Below, piece by piece: positions 37,717 through 49,094 of a stretch of DNA of 64,000 nucleotides. Each line of letters starts with the position of its first letter. The stretch's first letter is position 1. The notes under the pieces are model-generated. The model saw only the letters and a list, made by a program, of their open reading frames with translations, made no database searches and had not been told where the DNA came from. The DNA is from Tomocerus qinae. Its lineage: Eukaryota; Arthropoda; Collembola; Entomobryomorpha; Tomoceridae. The position numbers were made by a program, and so were the translations under genes. The DNA lies in assembly GCA_020055645.1 (NCBI GenBank), contig CM034547.1:67056884-67120883 (forward strand), written 5' to 3'.

Positions 37717-40700
37717 ATGAGCAAGGGCAATTGCTACAGTCTCTTTAACCAAACAAATAATTTTGTAAATCATCACGACTCCGTCATCAAGCCCGGTACT
37801 CTCATTTTATCCTGTAAACCTTTTGCGTACGCTTTGGGATACAAATTTTCAAACACCCGATGCGACACTTGCTTCAGTAGTTCGTAAGTTTTTAGTTTAA
37901 ATTGTCTAAAATCATTGACCAATAATTAAAACCCAGCTAGCTAATTAGCTTACTTATCGAAACACAGTTAATGTATAAATATTAATATTACAGCTAAGAT
38001 TATAAATTATTCAGGATTATAATTTTTTTATGCTTACTGTATCAGTTAGATATTTAAGAAGTCATATTTTATATTCATAAAAAACTTGTTTAAGGCAAAT
38101 GGTGCTAGTTATCTACCAGCAAATGCTTACGAGAGCAAAACTTGCCAATTTTTAATAAAATTTCGCTCAATTCCCCCAAAAAAATTTAAGCACATATTTT
38201 GTATTGGATATTTTAATATTTTGGGTTTTTTTCATAACTAGCGTGTAAAAAGTATTTTTTGAACACTAAATATTACACCTTCGTATACAACCATATTTTG
38301 TAACATAACATTGAATTGAAATGGAAAAAGCGTTTTTTATTAACTGCATTGTAATGTGCATTTTGTGTACCATGTACTATTCCCTTCTCACTAAGTTAAC
38401 CCAGGTTGGCGTTTTTATAGTCAATTTTTTCATTATAAATGAATGAAAATTGATATAAATCTGACAAGCCTGATTTCCGCGCAGTGATGGAGATGAAAGT
38501 GAAAAGAGTCAATTATTACGATGTGGGAATTGTCAATTGGTGAGATACTGTGACCGGGATTGCCAACGTATAGGGTGGCACGATGGACACAAGTGGGAAT
38601 GCAAAGGGTTTAAACACTACAAGAGAATTCCTGCCTCCTTTGCTCGACTTCTCCTACGGATCATTGCCAAACTAAGCGTAAGATTTTGATCTAGTTACAA
38701 AATAATTATTTACCTATGTGTCTTGTAACACTGCACTATTCTGTGTGTACACTAATAATAGTAGCTAAAGTGTATGACGATGGTAATTGTGGATGTTTTT
38801 AGTATTCCTTAAGTGCTGTATCTTGTCCTTGCCTAGTGCCATTCCAATTGATCTATCCCGTTGTTTTGCCTCTCATTGTCTCCTCAAGCCAGCCAATCCA
38901 TTTATAAGTGAATCTATAAATAACTTGGACCATATTTTCTAGGTCATGTTTATTCCGGCTATAGTCGTAACAACATTTTTGTCTCCTTTCCACACCCTAT
39001 AAACATGTCTGTAGACTGTACTTTCCAGCTGCATCGTAAAACTAAAGTTTGATGTTTGTAAAAGAATGTTTGTATGCAGTAGAATAATAATACCTATAAT
39101 ATAGCCAAAACATTGAGCATCAACAGATTATTATACACAAGTCATTCAACCAACTGTTCTATAATTAGAATTATAAACAGGCTCGTTAACTTATAGTACA
39201 TTTTTTGTTGTGTGAACAATTAGAGTGGAAAGGAGATCTACGACGATGTATCTCCGAAGATACGAAGACGGTTCAAAGATCTCGTTACCCGTAAATATAA
39301 AATCATTGACTCTTAATTAAATAACCTACTTTTAAATGTCTGCTATGCTACATAAAAATGCTTAACTGTAACGGTCTGTTCGTTTTGTTCTAGATTATAG
39401 TGATGTCAAGAGGGATACAGAGAGAATGGAACAAATCTTTACGATGGCTAAAGTTGCAGAGTCGATGTTTGCATTGCAACAGAATGGAATGAGTGTTAGT
39501 ATGCCAAACGAGTCGGAGATTATCAAAATTTGTGGCCGGGTAAAGTCTACCTTTCTCACAAGTAGTAAATTAAGTTAGTCTGTTCCATTGTCAGTTTTTT
39601 ATCAGTTACTTTTGTAACGTAATAGTTAAATTTAAACCCATTAACCATAACAGCAAAACTCAAGGAATTTACTTATGGATGTAAATGCTAGTCCTTTTCA
39701 AAGCTCATTTGCTTTATTGGGATTGGCATTGTGTCAAAGTACAGAATTCGCTTTAGTACATTTTCCTTCTTATTATATTTTATGAACATCTCAAGATCAG
39801 AATCTCTGTTCCTTAGCTGTTGGATGTCAGTCTGATGAAAGTTTTAAGCCTACGTTCGATGCTTCCCTCAATTCTAACTTGTCAAAATACAGTAATGAGC
39901 AAAATGACTTATGTATGCTGCTGTCAGTTAATATTGTCTCGCAGTTAAATTGAGACATGGAATGCCTAACTTAAAATCTAAATTTAAAACTGATAATTTA
40001 CAATCTAGTAACTCTGAACTATAAATACTTTGGTAATCGCTAATGTATGCTTTGAACCTGTACACAGATATTTGTGAACACATTCAATATCTTGGATGGG
40101 GAAGGTCACTCCTTGGGTACAGGATTGTATCTTGGAGCATCTATTTTCGATCATTCATGTGATCCGATGGCAGTCGCCAATTTTGAGTCGACTACTGTGT
40201 CTATTCGAAGCATTAAGGATATTCCGCCTGGTACTTCGGTTAGTTGAACCATAATATTGAATATGAAATATGAACTGAGTGTGGGATGTTGTCGTTTAGA
40301 GCATAAGTAAAACGACCCCAGTAGTGCAAATGCTGATGTTCCTCGGTGGTGGGATAAGTAATGATGTGTTAACATTTGTTTCCATTCCAATTCAATGTAG
40401 GTCTTAAAGATTACGATTTGCTACAAGGACACAATTCGACCATCTGCTCTACGAATAAAAGAATTGAGAAAATGTTATTACTTTGACTGCCAGTGTGTAA
40501 AATGCTCAAACAAAATTGATGACCTGCTCATGACGTCTGCTCGATGTCCTAATACCAAGGCAAATTGCTTAGCTGAGGTGAAGTTTTTGAATTACAAGTC
40601 TAAAATTGACACAATGGATGATGTATTTTTTATTATAATTATAATACATTTTTATAATACAATTACATTTTTACAATAACTAGGTAAACACTGATGTTCA

Positions 40701-41388
40701 GACTGAATGTTCAGACTGTCATGAAACACTTTGCGAAGAATTTGTTCAAGAAGTTAAAGAAATTCAAGAAACTGTTAAAGAAAAATGGATTGAAATGGCT
40801 GACATAGCTTGTAAAATAATAGAGAATCATAAAGATTTTGTTTTTATGAAGCGATGGAAAAAATAATATTTTAATTTATTTATATATATTTTGTATTTAG
40901 ACATTGATGTTTGCGAAGCCTGTCTTCGGATAATGGCGGGTAAGAATTTTACGGCATCAAATTGGCTAATGGTATCTATGGCCTCAGGTGCTTTTGATGC
41001 TAGCGTTGATCAAAAGAATTGGGACAAAGCTTATTACTACGGGAAAATTGCCATTACCGGATACAGGTATGTATATAAAGGTTCTATTTCATTTTAGTTT
41101 TTATTACGTTTTTATGTCTCAATGTCTCAGTTAATAATAAAAGGGAAATAATTTTGTTGTAGAAAATATTTATACGAGATCCATCCGTTGTTGGGAGTTG
41201 CTTTACTCAAAATGGCCAAGTTATCATGGTTTTTGGAAAAGGAAGACGAGGCAAAGAAATATATTACAGAAGCTAAGAGAATTTTGGACATTACTCATGG
41301 GACGAACCACCCATTTATTATTCAAAGTGTTATTCCTTTGGTTAAAGAAATTGCTATGTGTTCAAGACATCAAAATGGTTTCAAGTAG
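37717..41388 (+). CDS. SMYD family protein (MYND finger plus SET domain), nine exons
   Basis: Splicing 37717-37883, 38485-38677, 39224-39290, 39394-39539, 40068-40238, 40401-40577, 40684-40810, 40901-41066 and 41163-41388 gives one frame of 479 residues, close to SMYD3 (428). SMYD proteins are SET-domain lysine methyltransferases acting in nucleus or cytoplasm. The MYND zinc finger is complete: C49, C52, C69, C72, C78, C82, H91, C95. SET follows: VIKPGTLIL and LSCKPFAYA of the split N-terminal part, then FDHSCDP (about 218-224), ITICY (252-256) and a post-SET CxCxxC (C278, C280, C283). The C-terminal helical repeats end with the SMYD3-like ITHGTNHPFI. Two oddities: the N-terminal cofactor loop reads KGNCYS where SMYD3 has a GNG core, and the usual NHSC reads DHSC. 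Exon 7 would read into a stop; the only phase-compatible donor I find is the GTAAAA at 40811. The start is the first in-frame ATG; an upstream exon cannot be excluded. Confidence 0.88.
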
Positions 41389-42232
41389 AATTAACTATTT
41401 TGTAAATCAACATCGTCAACGCTAACTATTCCATCAACTGCCAAGTTTCATTTATCTATTGTGTTGTGTTATACATTTACATATCACACACAGTTACCAT
41501 CAACCTAATTACCATACAACAAAAAGGAAGCAATCTACAGAGTTGACGTTAGTGGCAGTTGACATTTTTGTGAAGGAAAAATCTTAATGAGTATCATAAA
41601 TAAGTGGTGATCAATCCTCTTGATCCTCCTGTTACAGAAAGCTCAGAAACTCAGCTCAATATGCTCTAAACTTATATATACAGGCCTTAAAGCTTACCAA
41701 AAAGACTTTCGCGTGGTTAAAATTACACACTTACCTCATCCCAACGATCCAACGCAACACTCCAAATACCACTCAATATAACTTATACTTAAACATTCAG
41801 TAAAAGCAGTAGTATCATCAATGATCCACTTGCATGGATCATCGTATTAAAAAATGTACCTAAATAACTGTATTGTAACAAAGCCCAATTAATGTAATGG
41901 TACCACTATTTAATCACAAGGATAATCTGTGTATGTTTATTGGAATTTTTGAATCATTAAATATTTGATAAGAAATGTAATATTTTTTCCAATTTAATTA
42001 TTTTATGGCTTTCCTCGATTTACGTACAGTATATTATGTACTTGTATGTTCTCATTCTTAGTCCTCTGGCTTAGCTGGGTTTTAATAGTAATATATATTT
42101 AAGTTGGAGGGATACACCCATTCATTGAGTTTGCCTAGGGAAATCATAATAATTTTTTGTTTGTTGTTTGCAATTGTAGATGCTGACTAAAATACTTGTC
42201 TTTGTATTTTAATATTTTTTTGGTCCATTCTA

Positions 42233-43635
42233 ATGACTTGGAGTATTGCTCGAATGGCTCGATACGTTTTACAGTCCAAGTACCTTCAGCAATTGAAGGA
42301 AAACGAACAAGTTTGTGGGCAAGCATTTGAAAAGGCTTCATATCTTCTTTTTTCAAAAGACAGACCATTACTTACAGCCTCGCCTACAATTCCAATCCAG
42401 TCAGCAATTGTGTGGACACCTTTTCAAGGTAGTTTTTCATTTCATTAGAAAGATTAATAATCATGGAAATTAAAACTTTACGCAACACTATACTATACGA
42501 TATAATACACATTATTAATTTTTTTTCGGAAGTGTATACCCAGTAAAGACAATTTTTTTCCAGATGCTTTGTCATATTGCCAGCAAGTAAAAGATTCTTC
42601 TGTTTTACTGACAATTGACGAGGCTACTGAAGACATTCCGTTGTTTGCATGTCGAATTGATGAACCTGAGCGAGCAGAAGAGATAGGTATTAAATCCAAT
42701 GGACGATTTTCTGATATGAGAATGGGTATAATGACTTTACCTCAACAACAAGCTCAGCTCTTATCCAGGGTAATGTGAATTGTACTAAAAATAAATTCAA
42801 TACACATGTGAGCCATTTTTGACAATATTTCTTGTATGATTTATGCAGGCTTATACTTTATTAAATTGGAATGACAGTATGAAGTTTTGTCCAACATGTG
42901 CGAGTCCCCTAAAGAGAAACTTGTCTGGAACTGTGAGAGAATGTACAAAACGCTGTGATCCTAAAAAATTTCATCACTATCCACCCATATTCCCTGTAGC
43001 TATTACCCGGGTCACGGATCATACAGGAGAAAAAGCTTTGTTGGTCAGGCAGCCTCAGCACCCTAAAGGAATGTACTCCTGTATTGCGGGTTTTATGGAA
43101 CCAGGTAAACAGATTGCCAGATATTCAATTATTGTCTAATAAGTTCGAAAGAAGACTGAAACTGTTTTAAAAAAGGGGAGACGTTGAATGATGCAGTAAG
43201 AAGGGAAATTGCTGAGGAAGCTGGGATTGTTGTGGAGAAAATTCAATATTTTCAATCACAAACTTGGCCTTTGCCTCAAAATTCGCTGATGATGGCTTGT
43301 ACTGCTGTAGCAATGCCTGGCTCTGAAAATGTAACAGCACAGTTTATAATTATATTTAATATCATGCTAATCAGTTTTGGTTTAGAAATAATTAAGAACA
43401 AGGTATTTTAATTTGATAACTTTCGGAATTGTAGTTGGACATAGACAGAGGAGAACTAGAGGGAGCAAAATGGTTTACAAAAGCAGAAGTAAAAACTGCT
43501 TTCGATCGAGTGAAAGCTGATCCGACTTTAATTATGAGAAATGTTAATGAAGATTTAATCATTCCCCCAAGTGGTGCTATTGCCCATCAATTGCTACAAA
43601 ACTGGGTGGCGGATTATACACCTTCGCAGTTGTGA
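42233..43635 (+). CDS. NUDT13: NUDT13-like NAD(P)H pyrophosphatase (Nudix hydrolase), five exons
   Basis: Exons 42233-42428, 42564-42769, 42849-43104, 43176-43330 and 43435-43635 join to 337 residues (human NUDT13 is about 350). The family hydrolyses NADH/NADPH to the nicotinamide and adenosine nucleotides; NUDT13 is mitochondrial. The Nudix box fits exactly: G215, E221, R229, E230, E233, E234, G236, within a segment reading [17 protein letters not shown]. It is split by an intron after P219. The NADH-pyrophosphatase signature downstream reads [10 protein letters not shown] (247-256). The N-terminus (YLQQLKENE then [10 protein letters not shown]) matches NUDT13 rather than NUDT12, and no ankyrin repeats or C-terminal peroxisomal signal are present. 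Four cysteines (C148, C151, C166, C170) form a likely zinc site like that of NudC/NUDT12. The Arg-containing start ([12 protein letters not shown]) could be a mitochondrial presequence. The gene begins about 840 bp after SMYD on the same strand. Confidence 0.88.
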
Positions 43636-44191
43636 AGTATCAAGAAGTATATTATTGTTATTAATGGGGAAATAGAGTTTTAAGTAGTTCAAACGTTCAA
43701 AGTCTAATGTAATATGACAGAATATTCAATAGAAACGTTTAGTATGGATCAAGTCTTCCTATCTATTTGTAAAGTAACTTTTATTATAAAAATCATAATA
43801 GTTTAAAATTATTAGTGGTTATTATTAGATTGTCGTTTATTGACGTTGTATTTGTATGATAACATTTACTTTCATTCTTCTAACGTTTTAACGTTATCTC
43901 ACTCATTCCTTTATAAAATTTCTCTATTAGATAAATGTTTCTTTAGTTTATCACAATCGCAATATTATGAGAATTCGAGCATATAAACTGTCTGCCAAAA
44001 CCAAAACTAAACGAATGGTGCGATAAACAATACTATACTTTCTAAACTAACTTATTGGTTGCTACTTGCTACAATTTATATGTGGCTCAGTGCGGGTTTG
44101 CCTTCATACAGATGCAACATGAAAAACCCAAAGATCCGGGTTTCCTCACCAAAAGCAAAAAACCTATGGGTTTTTCATGCCCTGTAGTTTA

Positions 44192-44751
44192 CAGTGTACA
44201 AAATACTATTTACCACTGGTAAGTGGTAAATAAGGGTAGTGTATGGTATTTAACGTTAAATACCACCTAAAAAGTAGTTGTAAGTGGTATAAACGGTAAA
44301 AAATAGTTTCATTTAAATTTCGTGCAGAATTTTGAAAAAAATTCGGTGCCAAAGCATGAGCAGCTGAAAAGCTGATGATTGTTGTCACAAATGGATTTGT
44401 GTTTACCAATCAGAGTAGGATTCAACCGATGGGGGCACTAATCGCCCTTATTCTCCGATTGAGAAATTAATTACAATTAAATTGGCACATTCATATCAAT
44501 ATTAAATTGGTGATATCAAATGCATTAATCTTGGTTGTAGTAACAGTGTTTTGATAACTTTGGTTGAAGAATCAAATAAATAAGATTAATTAAGGGGCTT
44601 GAAATATTTCATAGAAAATAAAGTTTAAAAACGTATATTTAGTACGTATTGTGTATCTATACTAATATTATGACTAATCAATCGCTAAAATTTACCATTT
44701 TTACCACTGTGATGATAAAACAGCCTTAAAAGTGGTAAATTTTGTATACTG
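44192..44751. mobile_element. hAT-type non-autonomous element, copy B (reverse orientation)
   Basis: Left end CAGTGTACAAAATACT, right end (complemented) CAGTATACAAAATTTACC. Internal words match copies A and C in reverse orientation (for example ATTCGGTGCCAAA and CTCCGATTGAGAAAT). The flanking octamers, GTAGTTTA and ATTGTTTG, agree at only five of eight positions, so this copy is probably older. Length 560 bp, close to the 571 bp of copy C. Confidence 0.75.
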
Positions 44752-45040
44752 ATTGTTTGACAAAATAGGATTTGTAACTAGATTCAAAAAATTATAAATC
44801 AGGTAATGTTTGAAAAGATGTCCAATTTTTCCCGAGACTCGCCCCAAACAATAGCTGTAGAGTTGCAAATCTGGGAGTTAGGTCACAGAGGTCAAGTATG
44901 TAGTATTTTTGGACTCCGGAGAATGAAACCTTTTGACTGGTATGTCGTCATAAGGAAATAACATGTTGACCTTTCACCCAACAGGATCAACATTTAGAGA
45001 ATCGAATATCACTTTTGACCACTATATATAAGTGAAGTGG

Positions 45041-45186
45041 TATTATCAATCCAACGAAAGTTTTCCTCTGCTGATAACGATAACAAAAGGGAGTTCGCGC
45101 TAGACTGAGCACGAACAAAGGAGACCACCTACAAAGCTAGTGTGTCCTCTTATCAGCAGAGGAAAACTTTCGTTGGATTGATAATA
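45041..45186. repeat. Perfect 37-bp inverted repeat (hairpin), 72-base spacer
   Basis: The arms 45041-45077 and 45150-45186 are exact complements over 37 bp (they contain CCAACGAAAGTTTTCC). The spacer has smaller self-complementary segments (GTTCG with CGAAC, GCT with AGC), so the transcript could fold further. A perfect stem this long implies recent origin or selection. It might be a small transposon with inverted ends or a structured RNA; I found no target duplication. Confidence 0.8.
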
Positions 45187-45394
45187 ACAACATAATAATA
45201 TTATGAACCAATTCCCTCGGAGCCCACCGGAGATGTTATTGGTGCCATATCCTTTATTAGATGGATAAAGTCTATTTTTGCCAAGTTCATTCTTTAATTT
45301 GTACTTGGTTGTATGACGAAATGAGACAGGAGTCAAGGTGGAGAGGAAATGGAAGGAGACATATATTTATTTTGGTATCTGCTGCTACTAAGAC

Positions 45395-45527
45395 CTTCCT
45401 TTTCACTTCCTCCTGAAAAGAAGACTATTCAGTTACTAATTTTGTCTAAAATTCAAAATCTCCTCATCTGGGGCAGTGCTCTTGTTTTATTTATGCATGA
45501 TCCTTTGCAGAGGAAGTGAAAAGGAAG
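45395..45527. repeat. Perfect 18-bp inverted repeat downstream of the SLC35G-like gene
   Basis: CTTCCTTTTCACTTCCTC at 45395-45412 is the exact complement of 45510-45527. The pair brackets a likely poly(A) signal of the minus-strand gene (45486-45491), so it would lie in or next to the 3' end of that transcript. Confidence 0.75.
45486..45491 (-). promoter_or_regulatory. Probable poly(A) signal of the SLC35G-like gene
   Basis: AATAAA on the minus strand, about 68 bases after the stop codon at 45559, a usual spacing for an animal 3' end. Confidence 0.5.
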
Positions 45528-45558
45528 TGACACTTTATCTGGGGTTAAGACTATAGAA

Positions 45559-47174
45559 TTATTTTAGTAGGAAGGCAAGTTTACGCCTGTAATAGTTATC
45601 TTCGGGTAGCGTGCTCATCCATTTCCTTAATATGGTGACTACGACACCTGTGACAATCATGGCACCTCCGATTACGCTTGAAAAATAAAACAAAGATTCG
45701 AAATCATTCCTTGCTCACTTACATACTTATTAGGGTCCACTTGCATAAGATAAATATTTAGTTTTGGAATTAAGTAAAATTTAGTAGAAAATAAAATAAA
45801 TCTATTTTACCTGAATCGTAAGAATAATACCTGGTAATTTTGAGTTCTTTTTGGAAAACCATCACTTGCCATCCAAATGCAAAAAATACGCCAATGGTAC
45901 GTAGTAAGGCAACCTGACCTGTGATAAAAGAAGATTTGCCAAGATATTATATAGTCTTGTTTCAATCTCAACTGCATATAAATGTGGTTTAGTACCCGCT
46001 TGTTCGAAGTGAAGAGATAGTACCAAAAGCGATTGAGCCGCAACCGTCATCACTGCAACACTGATGATAAGAAAATAGTCATTTTCACGGAAAAATGACG
46101 ATTTGTGTGGATGTGGAATATCTTGTTGTTTGAAACTAAATGCGAGGATGAGCGCCATTCCTGTACCGCAGATATAACTCAGAATATTCAGCACACCATG
46201 GAAGATATGTGTCATGAATCTTACAATCACCAATGAAATGGACAACGTCAAACATGCCACAAGACAAAAGACTATTCCAGTCTGGTAACAATAAATTTTG
46301 ATTAATTTTCTTATAACAAACAATGACTAAATGAACGATTTTATTTGAGTTACCGCTTTCTTTGTGTCAAACTGTGAAGCTCCCCCGTATAACCCTGGAG
46401 GCTCAGCGAGGACAACTACTCCGCCAATGGCTAACAATGTGGTACCTATGATAACGTATCCCACTGGTTCTTTAAGAAATATTCTGCAAAGAATATAAAC
46501 GAAAACAGGTGCAATGGAAATCAGTACAATGGCATCACCAACGTCTAAATATTGAAGACCGACAAAGAAAAGAATGAAGCTTCCAGAATCTGACAAAGAT
46601 CGTACCTGAATTGTTTACAGCATTATGAATTGTGATTCTTACTAATCATTGTTAACTATATCTTTGTCATTTTAGCAAAACGTACCCCTAACAATATGAT
46701 AGTCTTTCGGTTGGATTTGAAAGGGCGAATGGATTTTAAAAGCTCCTTCTTTTTGATTAGAGTGTAGTGGAGGAGTATAGGTACTGTAGCTACAAATTGG
46801 ACGGTAAATATCCAAGCTGCCATATTAAAAGGACCGAAACGTTTTAACAACAGTTTCTGCCCGACCTGATTTACAGAAAATAAGAACGTAGAAAGTAAAG
46901 CAAGGAAAATTCCTAGATATCTTCGGCACACACCCTCGGGCTTTTTGTCGTCGTTTGCTAGTATTCGCTCTTGGATTCCATTTACTGTTTCTGTTTCACA
47001 CAGAAGCAATCGATGCTGACTACGTGTACCCCTGCTATGGACAGTCGCATCAGAAAATGCCCCAGGAACCACCACCGTTTCTTCTTCCTCATTCACAATT
47101 TCATTTCCTTCCGTAGAGGGAATTTTGCTTTGTTTATTATTATCTATTGGCTCTGCATCTGCACTAGAACTCAT
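45559..47174 (-). CDS. SLC35G-type drug/metabolite (EamA) transporter, five exons
   Basis: Reading leftward, exons 47174-46686, 46605-46354, 46281-45996, 45918-45831 and 45676-45559 join in frame to 410 residues. SLC35G proteins are ten-helix membrane proteins of the drug/metabolite transporter superfamily with poorly defined substrates. An acidic, hydrophilic N-terminal tail (about 80 residues) is followed by helices starting YLGIFLALLSTFLF. Conserved stretches include YLDVGDAIVLISIAPVFV, then IFLKEP and LAIGGVVVLAEPPGLYGG in the first EamA repeat, and LHFEQAG followed by the last two helices (VIGGAMIVTGVVVTILRKW) in the second. A 77-bp intron (45919-45995) has no stop in one frame, so a naive frame reads through it and appears to diverge; splicing it restores the family pattern. 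A hAT element lies 176 bp upstream of the start codon. SLC35G1 versus a paralogue is not resolved. Confidence 0.85.
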
Positions 47175-47349
47175 TTTCTCTTATTTCAATTACAATTTAG
47201 ATTCAAACACTATACTACTGTAAAAGGAATTTGAATTAGAGCCCTGAGATTTCTTTGTTAGTTATTAAAAGTTATTTGGCGCGCGAATTTCATTGTTATT
47301 ATTTTTTGTTTGCGAAATAAACATGGAAATAAACAGTATTTACTGTTAC

Positions 47350-47920
47350 CAGTGTATAAAATTTACCACTTTAGCCTTTTTTACCATCACAGTGGTAAAA
47401 ATGCACTTAATGGTAAAAATGCATTTAATGGTAAAAATGGTAGATTTTGGCGATTGATTAGACAGCTGAGTACAAATACACTAGACTTCCTAAAATATAA
47501 GTTTTAAAACTTTATTTTCTATGAAATATTTCCAATTAGCCCCTTAATCATTCAAATTAATCATTATTTATTTGATTGTACACCAAAATTTATTAAAAAA
47601 ATGAAGAAAGTAAGATTGCATTTGGTATCCTTATTTAAAGTTGATGCTAATTTATTTTCAATTAATTTCTCAATCGGCAAAGGTTTTTAGCGCCCCCATT
47701 GGTTGAATCCTACTCTGATTGATGAACACTTATCAATTTGTGACAGCAAGGGTCATCTACTAAGCTATTTCATACTTTGGCACCGAATTTTATTCAAAAT
47801 TCAAACTATTTTTTACCATTTATACCACTTACCACTACTTTTTAGGTAGTGGTATTTAACGTTAAATACCATTAAAAACCACTTACCACTGGTAAGTGGT
47901 AAATGGTATTTTGTACACTG
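47350..47920. mobile_element. hAT-type non-autonomous element, copy C
   Basis: The cleanest copy of the family: left end CAGTGTATAAAATTTACC, right end (complemented) CAGTGTACAAAATACC, flanked by exact 8-bp duplications ACTGTTAC (47342-47349 and 47921-47928). Near the right end, palindromic words (TTAACGTTAA and ACCACTGGTAAGTGGT) could form hairpins. It lies 176 bp upstream of the SLC35G-like start codon, in the likely promoter or 5' leader region. Confidence 0.88.
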
Positions 47921-47980
47921 ACTGTTACCTCAAACTCATTTTACGTTGAAGACAATTCGTAGATAGTTTCCGATAATGTA

Positions 47981-48512
47981 AAACTCTTAGTTTGCATTAT
48001 CTTACCATAAGTGCACAGGCTATTCACCATTGAGAGCATTGTTACATGAAATATTACCCCTTGGGGTAGTAAGTAGAAGTCATATAGAATTTCGTCATCG
48101 ATATCTGCAATTTCATTGGCTAATCGAAAATAAATTCCACCAATCAGAATCGTTTTTGAGCGTGGTCTGTATTTGAAAAAGTATACGAAAGCTCTGAGGT
48201 AACAGTAACAGTGACATTACGCAATTAATTGCTTAGGATACTAGAGGTAGTAGACACTTGCCAATAAAATTTTGTGTTTTTCTGAAAACCTTTCAATATT
48301 CGCTTATGGAATGGAAATTCGGATTCTAATTCAAATTCCTGAGTAATACTGTTGCTTGTGCTGTTGCAATCACGACTAGGGGATATGGCCATCATAAAAA
48401 CCGCAGTCAAAGTCTCTTCTCATTGGTGGATTCAAATTGTTTTTAGCCAATAGAATTACAGCTTTCAATTACAAAATTTTATATGCTTTCCATAAATCAC
48501 CCCAAGGGGGAA
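47981..48512. repeat. Foldback-type repeat related to the one at 59 kb
   Basis: Positions 47981-48165 (beginning AAACTCTTAGTTTGCATTAT and containing ATTACCCCTTGGGGTAGTA) match both arms of the repeat at 59011-59779. A diverged inverted counterpart (CATTGGTGGATTC, TATATGCTTTCC, ACCCCAAGGGGGAATG) lies at about 48421-48512. Non-coding; element boundaries not determined. Confidence 0.6.
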
Positions 48513-48847
48513 TGTTTATTTTTTTACTACATTTTATTACATCAGACATAATACACTGAATACACACTAATATACCTAACTTTACGACGATACAAGCAAT
48601 TTGTATTGGCACAAATATTTAATAAATTTATAAATAAAAATGCTAGCACTAGTAATTACTAAACGGAACTTTGACTGCTCATTGTAGTCGATACAATTTA
48701 ACCATGCTTGGAAGCATAACACGATTTTTAATTACAAACTCCAGGACTGGTTAACCTATTCTCACAGGTGTAAGCAGTCAAGCAACCTTGGTTCTTACGG
48801 AGTTAGGACTAGATATTCATATTATTTTTAGATCCTTGTTTACTTTC

Positions 48848-49094
48848 CAAGGAACAAAAAAGGACATATTTTTTGCTTTTTTTGCAAAAAAGTAAGCGCA
48901 AAATTGTAAAAAAGGTTACCTTTTCTAAGTTTCTAAAAGTTCCAATAAAAATAAATAAAATGTCTTATTTTGTTATCCGATATGTCTAGATTAGTGTTCT
49001 ATTGATTTAAAACATTTCGCACTCTAATAGTGGAAAAGCAAAAAAGGTGACTTTTCACTTTTGTGTAAAAAAGGCATTGCTGTTTTGTTCCTTG
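48848..49094. mobile_element. hAT-type MITE, 247 bp
   Basis: Perfect 12-bp ends (CAAGGAACAAAA and TTTTGTTCCTTG) and exact 8-bp duplications TTACTTTC (48840-48847 and 49095-49102). The interior is T- and A-rich with no frame. A third hAT-type family in this window by its ends. Confidence 0.85.

Larger units (their letters stand above)
43636..45558. other. Intergenic region between convergent genes
   Basis: No coding sequence seen. It holds a hAT-type element (44192-44751), a 37-bp perfect inverted repeat (45041-45186) and an 18-bp inverted repeat (45395-45527). NUDT13 and the SLC35G-like gene both end toward this region. Confidence 0.7.

Noticed and set aside
45862-46323. Apparent premature end or frameshift of the SLC35G-like transporter
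   Set aside because: The odd tail is translation of a 77-bp stop-free intron; the spliced frame continues normally to 45559.
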